A stretch of 64,000 bases of DNA from Zizania palustris (lineage: Eukaryota; Streptophyta; Magnoliopsida; Poales; Poaceae). Every line of letters starts with the position of its first letter. Position 1 is the first letter of the stretch. Below, piece by piece: positions 9,969 to 21,780 of this stretch. The position numbers and the translations under genes are program-made. The notes below the pieces were generated by a model that had not been told where the DNA came from, ran no database searches, and saw only the letters and a list, made by a program, of their open reading frames with translations. The stretch is taken from NCBI GenBank assembly GCA_019279435.1, contig JAAALK010000289.1, positions 88,009,023-88,073,022 on the forward strand, given 5' to 3'.

Positions 9969-11134
9969 GAGACACATTGTACCGCCGAACCATCGACGGA
10001 GTGCTATTGAAGTGTTTAGACCATGAGCAGTCCCAGGTGGCTACAGGAGAAGTCCATGAGGGGCTTTGCGGCACTCATCAGTCGGCCCAAAAGATGAGTT
10101 GGATGCTCAAAAGAGCGGGTTTTTACTAGCCGCCTATGACAGAAGATAGTTTCATGTACTACAAAGGGTGTGAGGCATGTCAGAGGTTTGGCAACATCAA
10201 GTTGGCTCCTGCCTCATTGCTCAATCCTATTGTCAAGCCATGGCCATTTCGAGGTTAGGGTTTAGACTTCATCGGCCAGATCTACCCTCCTTCCTCAAAG
10301 GGGCATCAGTTCGTGTTGATGGCGACAAATTACTTCACCAAATGGACCGAGGCCGTACCTCTCAAGAACATGACTCATGATGAGGTACGTGATTTTATTT
10401 TAAAGCACATCATACATAGATTCGGCATCCCTCAAACTCTTACTACGGATCAAGGTAGTTCGTTCGTTTCTAAAGAAGTAAGGGACTTCGCCGAGTACTA
10501 TGGCATTAAGTTGATAAACTCTTCACCTTACTATGCTCATGCCAATAGTCAGGCCGAGTCTTGTAATAAAACCGTGATTAAGCTTATTAAGAAGAAAATT
10601 GAAGAGTTTCCTAAAAGGTGGCATGAAGTGCTTTCCGAGGCGTTATGGGCTTGTAGGATTGCAAAGCACGGTGCCACCAAGGTCAGTCCATATGAGTTGG
10701 TATATGGACAAGAGGTCGTTCTTCCTGTAGAAGTAGATCTTGGCTCCTTAAGAGTGTTAAAACAAGGTGGCTTATCGGTCAAAGAGCATGAGGCTCTTCT
10801 AAAAGATAATCTAGAGGAAGTGACCGATAAGAGACTAAGGACGTTAGAAGCCATAGAAGTAGACAAGAAGAGGGTAGCTAAAGCCTACAATAATAAGGTT
10901 AAACCAAAATCGTTTCAAATAGGAGACTTGGTATGGAAAACGATTTTGCCTTTAGGCACGAAGAGTCCAAAATTTGGTAAATGGTCACCTAGTTGGGAAG
11001 GTCCTTTTAAGATAGCCGAAATCGCTCCCGGCAACACATACGTGTTGGAATCTCTGCAAGGAGAACGGTTTCGAAGAGCTTTGAATGGTAGATACTTGAA
11101 TAGGTATTTCCCAAGTGTGTGGCAAACATCATGA
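9969..11134 (+). pseudogene. Integrase (G1), two in-frame TAG stops
   Basis: The frame of 10313-11134 extends upstream through the zinc-binding N-terminus (GTHQSAQKM ... CEACQRFG, about 10068-10197) but is cut by TAG at 10127-10129 and 10256-10258; the sibling copy has TGG at both. The core has GLDFIGQI (first Asp, near 10262), TTDQGSSF (second Asp, near 10443) and QAESCNK (Glu, near 10552). The C-terminal part has GDLVWKTILP and ends near VWQTS. Integrase would insert the cDNA and make the 5-bp TSD. No chromodomain is seen, as expected for Tat elements. The uninterrupted 273-codon part from ATG 10313 lacks the N-terminal domain and the first catalytic Asp. Confidence 0.88.
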
Positions 11135-11202
11135 AAGTATCGAAAAGCCGATACGGATGGTATCATCTCCAGCTCGTTGTGCTTTTAGTTCACTAGTTCA
11201 CT

Positions 11203-11216
11203 AAAAGGCAGGGGGA
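11203..11216 (+). other. Polypurine tract of Gypsy G1
   Basis: AAAAGGCAGGGGGA sits 4 bp before the right LTR. G2 (43946-43958) and G0 (15867-15879) have the same AAAAGGCAGGGGG at the same place, so this is the plus-strand primer site. Confidence 0.85.
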
Positions 11217-11220
11217 CACG

Positions 11221-12563
11221 TGTTGATAGCAAAAAATGGCATTAATGGCTAGATTATCAAAATATCAATTTTTGGTGATTTGGGCCGAAGATACACATGT
11301 CTAGGGTCTGTACGAAGCCCTACGGGGCCGAAGTCCATTGAGCTATGGGCTCCGAAAGCCTCTAGCCAGCCCATGGGCTTCGGCCAGGAAGCCTTCGGAG
11401 GCCCACGCTGCCAAAGCTTCGGCCCGAGGAGCAAGCCTCGACGGGCTTGGCCGAAGCCCACACTACCGAAGCTTCGGCCCGAGGAGCAGGCCTCGACGGG
11501 CCTGGCCGAAGCCCACCTTGACAGAGATAGAGTTGGACGCGTTTCCAGCTCAATCTCTATCTCTATCTGGCCGGATTAATAGGAGATTAGATTAGGAGTT
11601 AACCCCCTATAAATAGAGAGGCCTGGCCGGCGTGGAGAGCCCCCCAACTCAAACCAAACCAAAGCCATGCTTTGATCATACCTTTACTTTTACCTTTACT
11701 TTCCTATACCTCTTCGTGGGTTTGCCTGGAAGCCTGTGAAGTATCCGTTAATCTAAATAATAGATTGTTATCGCCTTGTTACTTCGCCTCTGAAGTATCT
11801 GCTAATCTGCGTAACAGATTGCTACCTTCGCTACCCATGCAACACTTAGCAAAATTCGGTCCTCAGGCCGAATTGGTACTTCGCATTGTCCCTGTTGCAG
11901 GTTCGCACGTTCGGAGCACCTTCGCCGGAGGTGTCCGGAGCTGAGAGATCGGTTTCGGAGGTCCCCAGGACACCCTTCGACAAAACCGTGGGCTTCGACA
12001 ACAGGCTTCGCCAGCATACTTCGTCGTGACAGGCTTCACCATGACCACACTCCGCACCGGACAAAGTTGCACTCGTGCGTGGCCCTCACGTCACTATTTC
12101 GTAGATTGCTGTATCGGAGATCTCACGCCAAACCCCGCTGTTCGGAGGTGATCATCGTGTCCAGATCTGTTCGGAGTCCACCATCGGCCAGATCAGTCTG
12201 AACGCTGAAGCACCCTTCGGCGGAGTACTTTGCATCACGCCGAACCCTGTTGTTCGGAGGTGATCACCGCGTCCAGATCACGCCGAATGCCGAAGGTACC
12301 CTTCGACGCAACCTTCGCACCAGACTTCGAACCAGGCGGGCTCCGACTGGTTTGTCAATTTCATTCTGTTTAATCTATCTTTCTCGGCTAATTGGATTAT
12401 TTTGTGTAATTTGGTTGCCTGCTGACTCCACCCCCTTATCACAATTAAGGGTAGTCAGAACGCGACGTCGGTGCCACGTCACGCTTAGTCCTATCCCTAA
12501 GTATCCATGCACTTTTGGATCGTCGGACTGACCCAAGTGCGGGGGCACGTTTTCGTGTCAACA
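11221..12563 (+). repeat. Right (3') LTR of Gypsy G1
   Basis: TGTTGATAGC to GTGTCAACA, with TATA box TATAAATA at 11608-11615. It is very similar to the left LTR but carries internal deletions near 11737 and near 12280, where one of the two diverged repeat units is missing. The TSD copy GCATG follows at 12564-12568. Confidence 0.95.
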
Positions 12564-12568
12564 GCATG

Positions 12569-15500
12569 TCTAGGGATATTTTGTATCCGTGTCTGTAAAG
12601 CCAGCTGGTGCAGCACGGCTATTTCTAAACTAGTAGTCATGTCTAGTAAGGATAATCTTGATTGGCCGAAGTCTCGCGTAGAGCAATATCGGTCTTCTAA
12701 AGATGGTATTGTCAAAGCCATTGAAGACTTTAGTGAAGTAGAAAATTTAGGACATGGTTTTGCGTCGGTCGATCCTCTAGAAGAGATCGATATAGGCAAT
12801 GGTAGCATTCCAATGCCGACTCCAAAAGACCACTCCAAAAGATGAATACCCCATGCCAATAGCCGACATGTTGATCAAGGATGCTTCAGGACACAAGGTA
12901 CTAAGTTTTCTTGATGGCAACGCTGGTTATAATCAAATTTTTATGGCCGAAGAGGACATCTATAAGACAACCTTTTGATGCCTTAGTTTTCTCAGCTTGC
13001 TTGAGTGGGTCATTATGACTTTTGGTTTAATGAATGTGGCGCTACATATCAACGTGCTATGAATTTGATCTTTCATGACTTGCTAGGAGTTATGGTATAA
13101 GTATACATAGATGACTTTGTAGTCAAATCGGATGTTATGGGAAACCATTTGGCCGATTTTAGGGTCGCTTTTGATAGAATGCGTCAGTATGGCTTAAAAT
13201 GAACCCGCTCAAATGTGTGTTTGACATGTCAGCAGGCAGGTTCTTAGGATTCATGATTCATGAAAGAGGTATTGAGATTGATCCTAAGAGACTTGAAAAT
13301 ATTAGAAACTTTGAAGCGCCGACATGAAAGAGAGATGTACAAAAGTTGCTAGGCAAGATGAATTATTTGCGTCGCTTTATATCTAACTTGTCTAGCAAGA
13401 TCGATGCTTTTGTCCCCATACTCCGGCTAAAGAATGAGAAAATTAAAGAGTGCTTGTCATCACCGCCCGTGGTAAGAGCACCAAAAGCTGGGATTTCGTT
13501 TCGGTTGTACATTGCTATAGAAGATAGTGTGATAGGAGCCATGCTAACTCAAGAGGTGGAGGGAAAAGAGTACATTATCACATTCAGAAGACGCCGCTTG
13601 CTGGACGCCGAGACAAGGTACGTGTTTGTAGAGCATATGTGTTTATCACTTTATTATGCATGTACCAAATTACGTCATTGAATTCTCCCTAGTACATGTA
13701 TTGTTGCTTGTCAAACCGATGTCGTGAAATACCTGTTGCAAAAGCCGATTCTAAGTGGTGAAACAATGTTGCTCAAATTGAAGTAGTACCATGGAAACTC
13801 TATTTTGATTGTTCGGCTTGCAAGAGTGACCAAGGTATTGGAGTAGTTCTCATATCACCTAGTGGCATGTGCTTTGAGACCTCGGCCTGTTTATAATTTC
13901 CTTCTACTAATAACCAAGCTGAATATGAAGCTCTATTATTAGGACTCGAATTTATAGATTCCATGGGTATTAAACATGTTCATGCATGTGGTGATTCTCT
14001 GTTTGTGGTCCAACAAGTAGCTAAGATTGCTCAATGTTTTAATGGTTTACTAAATAGCTACTTGCATAAATGTTTAGACATAATTTCTACCTTTTATGAC
14101 TTCAAAATTTCTCACGTGTCTAGAGAAGCCAATTCAATTGCAAATGATTTGGCTCAGCAAGCATCTGGCTATCAAGTCAAGAGGGGAAAATTTTCCGTAT
14201 AGGAAAAAAACCGATGCTTGAACTACCTACCGACGCCAGAGGCTTTGGGCCGACGCGAGGTCCATTGGACCCTCTGGACCGGACACCTTCGTCCACCGAA
14301 GGGTGTTGCGTGCCGGAGCCCTCGTGCTAGAGCCCTTCATTAGCTAAAGGACCCTGCACATCGGGCTCCCTGCACCGAAGCCTTCTCACGCTGGATCCCT
14401 CCAACGGAGAGCTTTGATCCGATCGGCTCCGCACAGCCAATAAAACAAGCCTCCGGCAGGAACAAGAAAGGCCCGGGGCACTTCGGAATTCACAATTTAG
14501 ACGCCACTTTGAAAAAAGAATTAGCAAACCATCCGAAGATCTAGAAGGATGATTGGATAATTCCAATCATCCAGTATTTAAAAGATCCTAGTCAAAAGGT
14601 TGATCAGAAAGTTCGGCGATAGGAATTTAAGTTTGTATTGCTTGATGATGTGTTGTATCGTCGAACTATTGACGGAGTACTTCTAAAGTGTTTATATGCC
14701 AATCAGTCTAGAGTGGCTATAGGAGAAGTCCATGAGTGACTTTGAGGCACTCATCAGTCGGCCTAGAAAATGAATTTGATACTCAAAAGAGCAGGTTTTT
14801 ATTGGCCGACTATGACTGAGGATTGTTTTACATATTATGGAGGGTTTGAAGCATGTCAAAAGTTTGGTAATATTTAGTTGGCTCCTGCGTCACTACTTAA
14901 CCTAATTATCAAACCATGGTCGTTCTGAGGTTGGGGTTTAGACTTTATCAGCCAAATTCACCCTCCCTCTTCTAAAGGGCATCGGTTCGTGTTGATGGCA
15001 ACATATTACTTCACCAAATGTACCAAGGTCGTGCCTCTCAAGAACATGACTCACAATGAGGTAACTGATTTTATCTTAAAGCACATTATACAAAGATTTG
15101 GTATTCCCCAAACTCTCACTACAGATCAAGGTACTTCATTTATTGCTAAGGAAGTGAGAGACTATGCTGAATTTTATGTTATTAAGTTGATAAACTCTTC
15201 ACCATACTATGCTCAGGCCAATTGTCAGGCCGAGTATAGTAATAAAACTGTAATTAAGCTCATTAAGAAGAAAACTGAAGAGTTCCCTAAAAGGTGGCAT
15301 GAAGTGCTTTCTAAGGCTTTATGGGCTTGTAGAGTTCCAAAGCATGGTGCTACCAAAGTTGGTCCATACGAATTAGTGTATGGACAAGAAGCCGTTCTAC
15401 CAGTAGTGGTGGATCTTGGTTCTTTATGATTTCTTAAGCAAGATGGTTTATCGGTCGATGATTATGAAACTCTTTTAAAGGATTGTTTGGAAGAAGTGAC

Positions 15501-15883
15501 CGATAAGAGGTTGAGGGCTCTAGAAGCTATAGAGAAAGATAAAAGAAGAGTCGCTAGAGCTTACAACAAAAGAGTCAAACCAAAATTGTTTCAAGTTGGT
15601 GACTTGGTTTGGAAGATGATTTTACCTTTAGGCACTAAATGCCCCAAATTTGGTAAATGGTCGCCTAGTTGGGAAAGTCCTTTTAAGGTGGCTGAAATTG
15701 CTTCAGGTAATGCATACTTGTTGGACTATCTACAAGGGGAGCGATTTCGAAGAGGTTTAAATGATAGGTATTTGAAAAAAATACTTCCCAAGTGTGTGGA
15801 AAAGCGCTTAAAGTGTCGAAAGGTCGATATGGAAGGTATCATCCTTAGCCCATTATGCTTTTAGCTAAAAGGCAGGGGGCTTG
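12569..15883 (+). pseudogene. Right part of old Tat Gypsy G0: RT, RNase H, integrase, heavily decayed
   Basis: Continues G0 after the G1 insertion. The double stop then ATGTCTAGT (12631-12648) matches the protease/RT border of G1. A deletion near 12820 removes several hundred bases of RT N-terminus relative to G1, another near 13437 removes about 40 bp, and one near 13760 removes roughly 300 bp or more. Readable islands are thumb/RNase H (13346-13681), the second RNase H with HACGDSLFVVQQV (13963-14202), and integrase with TTDQGTSF (14989-15429) and GDLVWKMILP (15487-15864). The RT YIDD motif is degraded (near 13105). A CTTCGG-rich spacer before integrase lies at about 14220-14500. A purine tract is at 15867-15879. 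No function is expected. Confidence 0.88.
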
Positions 15884-16323
15884 TGTTGATAGCAAAAAAT
15901 GACATTAGTGGCCAACATTGTCAAAATATCAATTTTGGTAATTCGAGTCGAAAATATACAAGTCCTGGTACAGGCTAATGTCGTAAAGTGCCAGAGGCCC
16001 ATCTTCATGGGGCCCAGGAGGCCTTTTAGCAGCCTGCTCCATGGGCTAGCTTCGGCCCGGAGGCTCATTCGGTGGCCTGCTTTGCCGAAGCTTCGGCGCG
16101 AGGAGGACCCTTCAGCGGGCCCGCCGAAGGCCCACTTTGGGCTTGCTCCGGATCAGGAGTCCGATACAGATTCAGGTTGTTTTTATCTTTAAGCTTGATT
16201 AGGCCGAATCTTATCAGATTAGAATTAGAGATGAGAAGACTAGCCCCTATAAATACAGGGCTGAGGCCAGTTCATAGAACCCCCCCCAACACAAATCAAC
16301 TTCAAACCCTAGTTTGAACTGTA
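15884..16323 (+). repeat. 3' LTR of Gypsy G0, first part
   Basis: Starts TGTTGATAGCAAAAAATG right after the purine tract and aligns with the G1/G2 LTRs through one CCGAAGCTTCGG unit and a TATA box (TATAAATA, 16248-16255). It is interrupted at 16324 by a minus-strand Copia LTR and resumes at 18553. The last five bases (CTGTA, 16319-16323) are the target duplicated by that insertion. Confidence 0.9.
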
Positions 16324-16546
16324 TGTTGGACCGGAAACGGCGACCAAAGGGGGGTGAATGGGAGGTTTTAAAATTTCATACTAAAAATAGCCTTCTGTTT
16401 TAATTCTGTCTTCTACGGAACAGGCTTCGAACACACCCTTCGAAGTTCTGGTTTGGAGGTATTTTACAGCTCCGAAAACAGGCTTCGCAAGGAGCAAAAG
16501 TTCGAAGCCAAGAAGACTTCGCTCCACCCACAACCCCGAAAATTCA

Positions 16547-16748
16547 GCTCTGCTAAGTCAGTGCAGGCTCCGCACACAGGGTTCCTTCGAGCAGTCTTTG
16601 CACTTCACTCTTCACAAGAGCGGACTTCCCTCTGAGGACTTCGATCAGCTCTGCTAAGTTAGTGCAGGCTCAGCGCACTAGGTGCCTTCGAGCAGGCTTC
16701 GCACTTCACCCTTCGTAAGAGCAGACTTCCCTCTACAGACTTCGACCA
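16547..16748. repeat. Two-copy tandem repeat, period about 101 bp
   Basis: The word GCTCTGCTAAGT starts a unit at 16547 and again at 16648. Both units continue through CCTTCGAGCAG, GCACTTCAC, AAGAGC and ACTTCCCTCT in the same order. It lies in the 3' half of the solo LTR as read on its own strand. Confidence 0.85.
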
Positions 16749-17643
16749 AATACTCAGCAACAACAACTAGTGCTGGGCTTCGTACTTCGAAGGTATAAAC
16801 GCACATTGAACAGAATTCTCCAAGGACTCCGACAAAAGAAGAAAATGGGCTTCGATCTAAGCCAGCAACAGTGCTTCGCTAGTAATCAGAGAGGTCTAGC
16901 CTCTAGTTTACACAGAGCGAACAGACACTAAAAAACTCACACTTCACTCGAACAGGCTTCTCACACACTTCTCCAGAAAAGATTCAGTGCACAAACTCAA
17001 CTCAAAAGAAGTGAGACACATAGAGATCAAAGCATGCAGTGAAGTGCGCATACAAGTTCAAGCAGTAAATGAAAACAGAATCAAAACTTCATTGCTTGAA
17101 CAGGGAACTGAAAATGAACTCACAGACCGAATACAACGTGTGTGGCGGCTACCACAGGAGCTCAAAAAGGACTTCTCAAAGTGTTAATGTGACCTAGCTA
17201 GCATCCACTATTTATAGGCACTATTCATCCCTGTGAATAGACTACTTTACCTCTAGGGTTTACACAGGTTTTGTCTCATCAGAACAGGGGGGTACAGCTG
17301 GTAGTCTACTTTATTTGGAGGCTTCTTTTGTCAGCTTCGCAGAGGGGACAACACCAGCTTTTGCAGAGCAGACATGGTTAGCCTTTGCAGTTTTGGACCC
17401 TTCTGAAGCCCCCCTTCGCACGCGAGGGGTGCGGTAGCTTCGGTGAGAAGCCTTGAGCCTGACGGCCTTCACTTCACCAAAGTCAGCCTTCGATATAGAG
17501 ATGGTTTTGAGTCGAAGCCGTCAAAGCCCTTGGACCTTCACACCAACACCTTCGGAGTGGACCTCCACGGCTTCGTAGCTTCTCCCAGCTCGAACTCCGT
17601 CAGTCCGTGTACCGAAGCCATGCCTGGCCAAAGTACCTCAAGT

Positions 17644-17762
17644 CAGCCTCACTCTAGAGCCAGCCTCACTCCAGAGTCAGCTTCACTCCGAAGTCAGCTT
17701 CACTCTGAAGCCAGCCTCACTCTGAAGTCAGCTTCACTCTGAAGCCAACCTCACTCCGAAGC
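17644..17762. repeat. Seven-copy tandem array of a 17-bp unit
   Basis: Successive units follow CAGCYTCACTCYRRAGY with one to three changes each, seven in a row. They lie in the U3 side of the minus-strand solo LTR and may be enhancer-like subrepeats. No protein role is supported. Confidence 0.88.
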
Positions 17763-18552
17763 CCCACCTTCGGAGTACCACCCATCGAAGTCCCTCCTTC
17801 ATCCAAGGCCTCCGCATGAAGCATTCCATGAGCACTTCGTCGCAGTGTCTCTCCCCGAGCACACTCCTCGACGATCCTCACCCAGAACATGCCTTCGATG
17901 CACCTCGACTTCTGAGACCTTCGTTGGGTATACCTTCGAGTGCCTCCCTCCGGAGCACACTTCGAACGTCTTGCCTCATTGCTGAGGACTTGGTCCACCA
18001 TACTCCGAGGTCACTCCATTCGGAGTACCCTTTGAAGTGCCTCGCCTCCGAGGACTTCGTTTTGGAGTCCCTTCACTCGGAGCCACACTCCGCACTTACT
18101 GCCTTCTCCTGGCGCACGTCGACCCGAGGTCCGACCTCGACCCCTTCGCAGCCTTCGTGACGGAGCTCCCTGCTCCCCTGGCATCAAGCCTCCCGCTTGA
18201 CCCAGATTCACTTGCTACGAACCGTCCGTCGCCTCCGAAGTCACCTGCGAACCATAGACAAACAGACAAGTGTATCCAGTACACCGGAGACCTCTCCGGG
18301 TAAGCAACCTTCGATACACACTCCGGTGTACCGCCCAAAGTACCGAATCCTTCGGTACAACCCAGTCATCGTGTACTGTCGGACCCCTCCGACAGGCACA
18401 CTCCGCTGCAACAGCTGTAGCAAAACAGACCCACCGAACCCTTCGGTGAAACAACCTCCGAACCCCTTCGGAGGGACCCCTTCGAATCAGAGGGTAAAAT
18501 CTGTCAATCACTCATCACAGACTCCGAAACCAACCCTTGGTTTCTCACTGTA

Positions 18553-19450
18553 CATTTACTTTCTTTACTTTTCCATACACCTTCGTGGGTTTGCGCTAGA
18601 AGCCCTCCGTCGGCCACACCATAAAAGTGGTAAGCCTTGTTGGTTCGCCTATGAATCATCTTATAATCTATGTATCAGATTGCTATAACCTTGTTGGCTC
18701 GCCTGTGAACCTTCTGTTAATCTACATAATAGATTGCTACCTTCGTTCTATATATTGCAACACATAGTAATTCGGTCTCTAGGCCGAATTGGCACTTGAT
18801 TTTAACTTTGTTGAAGGTTCCACGTTTGGAGCCCCCTTCGCCGAAGGTTTCCGAAGCTAGGAAGCTAGTTTCAGAGGCTGCCAGAGCACCCTTTGGCGAG
18901 CACTTGCTTCGTCCGTCCGAGCCTGATTCATCACGCTGTTGTAGGTCTGGTCAAGTCCTGCGCATCGGAGCTACTTCGCATCGGACTTCGTCACACCAGT
19001 GTTCCGTCCCAAACTTCATCGTGCTAGCGCCCCGCGTTGGATTTTATCGTGTCAAGAGGCTTCACAACAAACCTTACTATTTGGAGCGATTTTGCGTCGC
19101 AATCTATTCGGAGCCTGTCTTCGGCCAGATCGATCCAAACACCGAAGGCTATCTTCGGCGCACCCTTCGCACCAAATGCCGAAGGCCCCCCTTCGGTGAC
19201 CCTTCGCATGGTATATTCTGAACAATTCTAGCTCCGTTCGGCCGAGTGGATTATTTTTATCTATATATTTCGGCTAATTGGATTATTTCTGTGTGATCTG
19301 ATTACCCATCGACTCCACCCCCTTGCCACTGTTAAGGGTAGTCGAAACACGACGTCAGTGTTGTGTTACGATTAGGCTTGTTCCTTAGTATCCACACACT
19401 TTTGGATCGTCGAACTGACCCAAGTGTGGGGGCATTTTTTTGTGTCAAGA
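18553..19450 (+). repeat. 3' LTR of Gypsy G0, second part
   Basis: Resumes directly after the second CTGTA copy with TTTACTTTC, CCTTCGTGGGTTTGC and two diverged repeats around TAATCTAYRTA-CAGATTG, as in the other LTRs of this family. It ends near TGTGTCAAGA, where the family end is TGTCAACA, so the terminal dinucleotide seems mutated. The matching TSD would be left of the window and cannot be checked. Confidence 0.8.
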
Positions 19451-20717
19451 GAAGAAAATATCAGCCATGCTTTCAGTGTATGATTCTCTGTGTCTATCTT
19501 CTGATCTACGAAAGGCTTTTATTATAACACTCTCATTTCCTGAGGATTATAGGGTAGAAGTGTCTCACACCGAAGAAAAATTAGCTGAGGTTCTAAACAT
19601 GACATTCACAGATGAAGACCTACTATTAGGAGATAAGAAGCATAATGTTCTTCTCCTTATGTATGGTAAAATTGATGATTTGTCCATAAATAGAATTATG
19701 ATAGATGGGGGATCTGCTATAAATTTATTGCCTCTATGCACCCTTAAAAGGATTGGGTACTCTAAGAAAGATCTCAGTCGATCAAATAGAATTATTCATG
19801 GCTTCAACCAGTCAGGCGAAGAGGTTGTGCGCACTATAGCTTTGGTGTGTAAAATGGAAGCATTGTCTACTTATGTTCCATGTAATTGATGTTGCTACCT
19901 CATACAATGCCTAACTTGGTCGTCCATGGCTGAATGAAAATCAAGTGGTACCATCTACGCTTCATCAATGCATCAAATACAAAGATATTGAAGGAGAAAC
20001 AATAACAATTTTCGCTGATAAAAGGCCATTTTCAATAGCCGAATATTTCTATGTTGATGCTAAATTTTACAATGAGCACGTGGGTAAGATAGAAAAGCCA
20101 AAGACAAAAGCAACACGGGAGCAAAGGTTCACAAACTGGAAGCAAGTGAAACCCATCAACTCGAAAAATATATCAATATATACCAATTGATCTGAGAAAG
20201 GAGGGAGAACCAATATTTCAGGTGGTGAATGAGCCATCCCGTGATAAATGTATAGAATTAACATGCGCGAAATGAATTGCGCAAATTTGTTCTAGCCAAA
20301 AATAGAGATAGAACATCCGCACTTATTACTTTATCAAATCAAGATAATGAGCCTTTGCTTATTTCCTTATATGATAACAAAGTGTTGTATATAATGCAGC
20401 AAATGGGATATGGCACCCTCACAGGACCGTCTTTATGTGTTGGCCCGGGGGAGCTGGCACCATTTATGAAGGTGTTATCACAAGCACAGTTGGATGCTCT
20501 ACATGGGGACAAGAAATTAATAGAAAATAAATATGGCTTGGTTTATGAAGTTTGTATGACTTCAGCCGAGTTTATAGACACAATAGAAGCATATCCACAA
20601 ATGGAAGATGGAAATCAATCAACGGTTGATGAGTTGGAAGAGATTGATATTGAGAATCCTGATGATTCTCACCAGTCTACTCCTAGCCAAAAGCCAGAGC
20701 TCGCGTTGCCGTTTTAG
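19451..20717 (+). pseudogene. Fragment of another Ty3/Gypsy gag-protease region
   Basis: Three adjacent open pieces (19440-19889, 19945-20190, 20277-20717) read as one protein broken by frameshifts near 19890 and 20200-20280. The first holds an aspartic protease active site, RIMIDGGSAINLLP (about 19690-19730). The second holds VVPSTLHQCIKY, matching the end of the protease domain of Tat/Ogre-type elements. The third contains MGYGTLTGPSLCVGPGELAP, a glycine-patch-like segment. It is clearly not the G0/G1 family: protein similarity is low and DNA similarity is absent. No LTR or RT belongs to it within the window. It is probably the pre-existing sequence into which G0 and the chromovirus inserted. 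Confidence 0.7.
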
Positions 20718-21070
20718 CGCCGCCCCTCTATCCTGCATCCAGCCACCACCCGTTGTTGCCGAAGTTCGCCATCCTCCCCGTTGACCCCATCTTCAGGACC
20801 ACCATCGCCTCACCGACATCGGCCACCACCCCAACCAAGCTCATCACCACTGGAACACCAACGCCGACGAGAACCCAAACTTCTCCACTGTCCCCGCTCA
20901 TCGGTGGCCCCAACTCGACGACCTCTAGCTGCCATTATGGTACCAACGTGATCCCCTCCCTATCCTCATCGCATTTATGTACTTTGATTGGGCGTTAGGC
21001 CACTGATGCCACCGCTAGCCCCATCGCCATCCTTGGCTGGCAACGAAGACGATGACTAGCACAGTAGTTA
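20718..21070. other. Unassigned stretch between Gypsy fragment and chromovirus LTR
   Basis: C-rich sequence with CCACC/CACC words. An open frame at 20753-20998 gives a Pro/Thr/Ser-rich low-complexity peptide with no recognisable domain. It may be the start of the chromovirus LTR or the tail of the preceding fragment; I could not find a convincing TG start or TSD. Confidence 0.4.
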
Positions 21071-21299
21071 TACTGTGCCATGTCAGATCTGATATCACCC
21101 GCCAGATAGCGATCGAACGGTAGGGATTAAATCATATCTGAGGTTTAATCATGGTCGTTTGATCTGAACGAAGGGGTACAGAGAGATCTCACCCATCCAT
21201 TTTCACTTAAAGTCCACCGATTCACAGCATAGTGCCATGAACCCAGTCCACCGTGCACCGCAGGCCGAATTAGGATTTCAATTAAATTCCAGAAATTGA

Positions 21300-21780
21300 T
21301 TTAAAATTTAGAAATTCATAACTTGCTCAAATTAACTCCAAATTTGACCATTCAAATTTCAGAGAGCTTATCTTTTTATTTTCTTCATGTTCACCCAATA
21401 AAATTTATATGTTTACACTGGATAATTTATATTATTTAATTAGTATTAATATAAATTTGAAGAAATCATTTTCTAGCTTCAAAAATTCATAACTCCTTGG
21501 AATTTACTCTAAAAATTACCATTCCAACTTTAGAAAACTTGTCTTTTTGTTATCTTCAAGTTTATCCAATAAAATTCATATGTTTATACTGAACATTTTA
21601 CATTATATACTTGGGATTAAAATAAAAGTTGAAGGAATCATTTTATAACTTCAAAAATTCATAACTCCCTTAAATTAACTCTAAAAATTTCCATTTTAAT
21701 TTCAGAAACTTTATCTTTTTATTCTCTTCAACTTTGCCCAATAAAATTTATATGCTGGTGTTGTGAGTTTGTATTGTTTT
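21300..21780. repeat. Three imperfect AT-rich tandem units, about 160-180 bp each
   Basis: Each unit carries AAATTCATAACT, then CTCNAAA and CATT, a TTTCAGA-like word, CTTTTT, CTTCA and CCAATAAAAT in order. Units start near 21311, 21482 and 21655. They lie in the chromovirus LTR and may be U3 subrepeats. Confidence 0.8.

Larger units (their letters stand above)
2106..12563 (+). mobile_element. Tat-lineage Ty3/Gypsy retrotransposon G1, full-length, defective
   Basis: A complete 10.46-kb element with two LTRs (2106-3592 and 11221-12563), a 5-bp TSD GCATG, a PBS right after the left LTR and a purine tract right before the right LTR. Internal order is gag, a repeat-rich linker, protease, RT, RNase H, a second RNase H and integrase. 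The second RNase H-like domain before integrase is the known hallmark of the Tat lineage. Every ORF boundary beyond gag carries lesions (TAG stops or 1-bp indels), so it could move only in trans. It sits inside a decayed member of its own family (G0). Confidence 0.93.
16324..18547 (-). mobile_element. Solo LTR of a Sirevirus-like Copia element, minus strand
   Basis: The insertion is bounded by CTGTA on both sides (16319-16323 and 18548-18552) and by TG/CA ends. Read on the minus strand it starts TGAGAAACCAAG, like the LTR at 58336, and ends in a CACCCCCC...GGTCGCC tail like the other Copia LTRs here. No internal domain or second LTR is present, so it is a solo LTR left by LTR-LTR recombination. 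A minus-strand TATA box (TATTTATA on the plus strand) is at 17209-17216. It contains a 101-bp tandem duplication and a 17-bp tandem array, listed separately. ORFs inside show no protein similarity I recognise. Confidence 0.9.

Noticed and set aside
20753..20998. Pro/Thr-rich open frame as a small host gene
   Set aside because: Low complexity, no clear start context, no domain, and it lies between element fragments.
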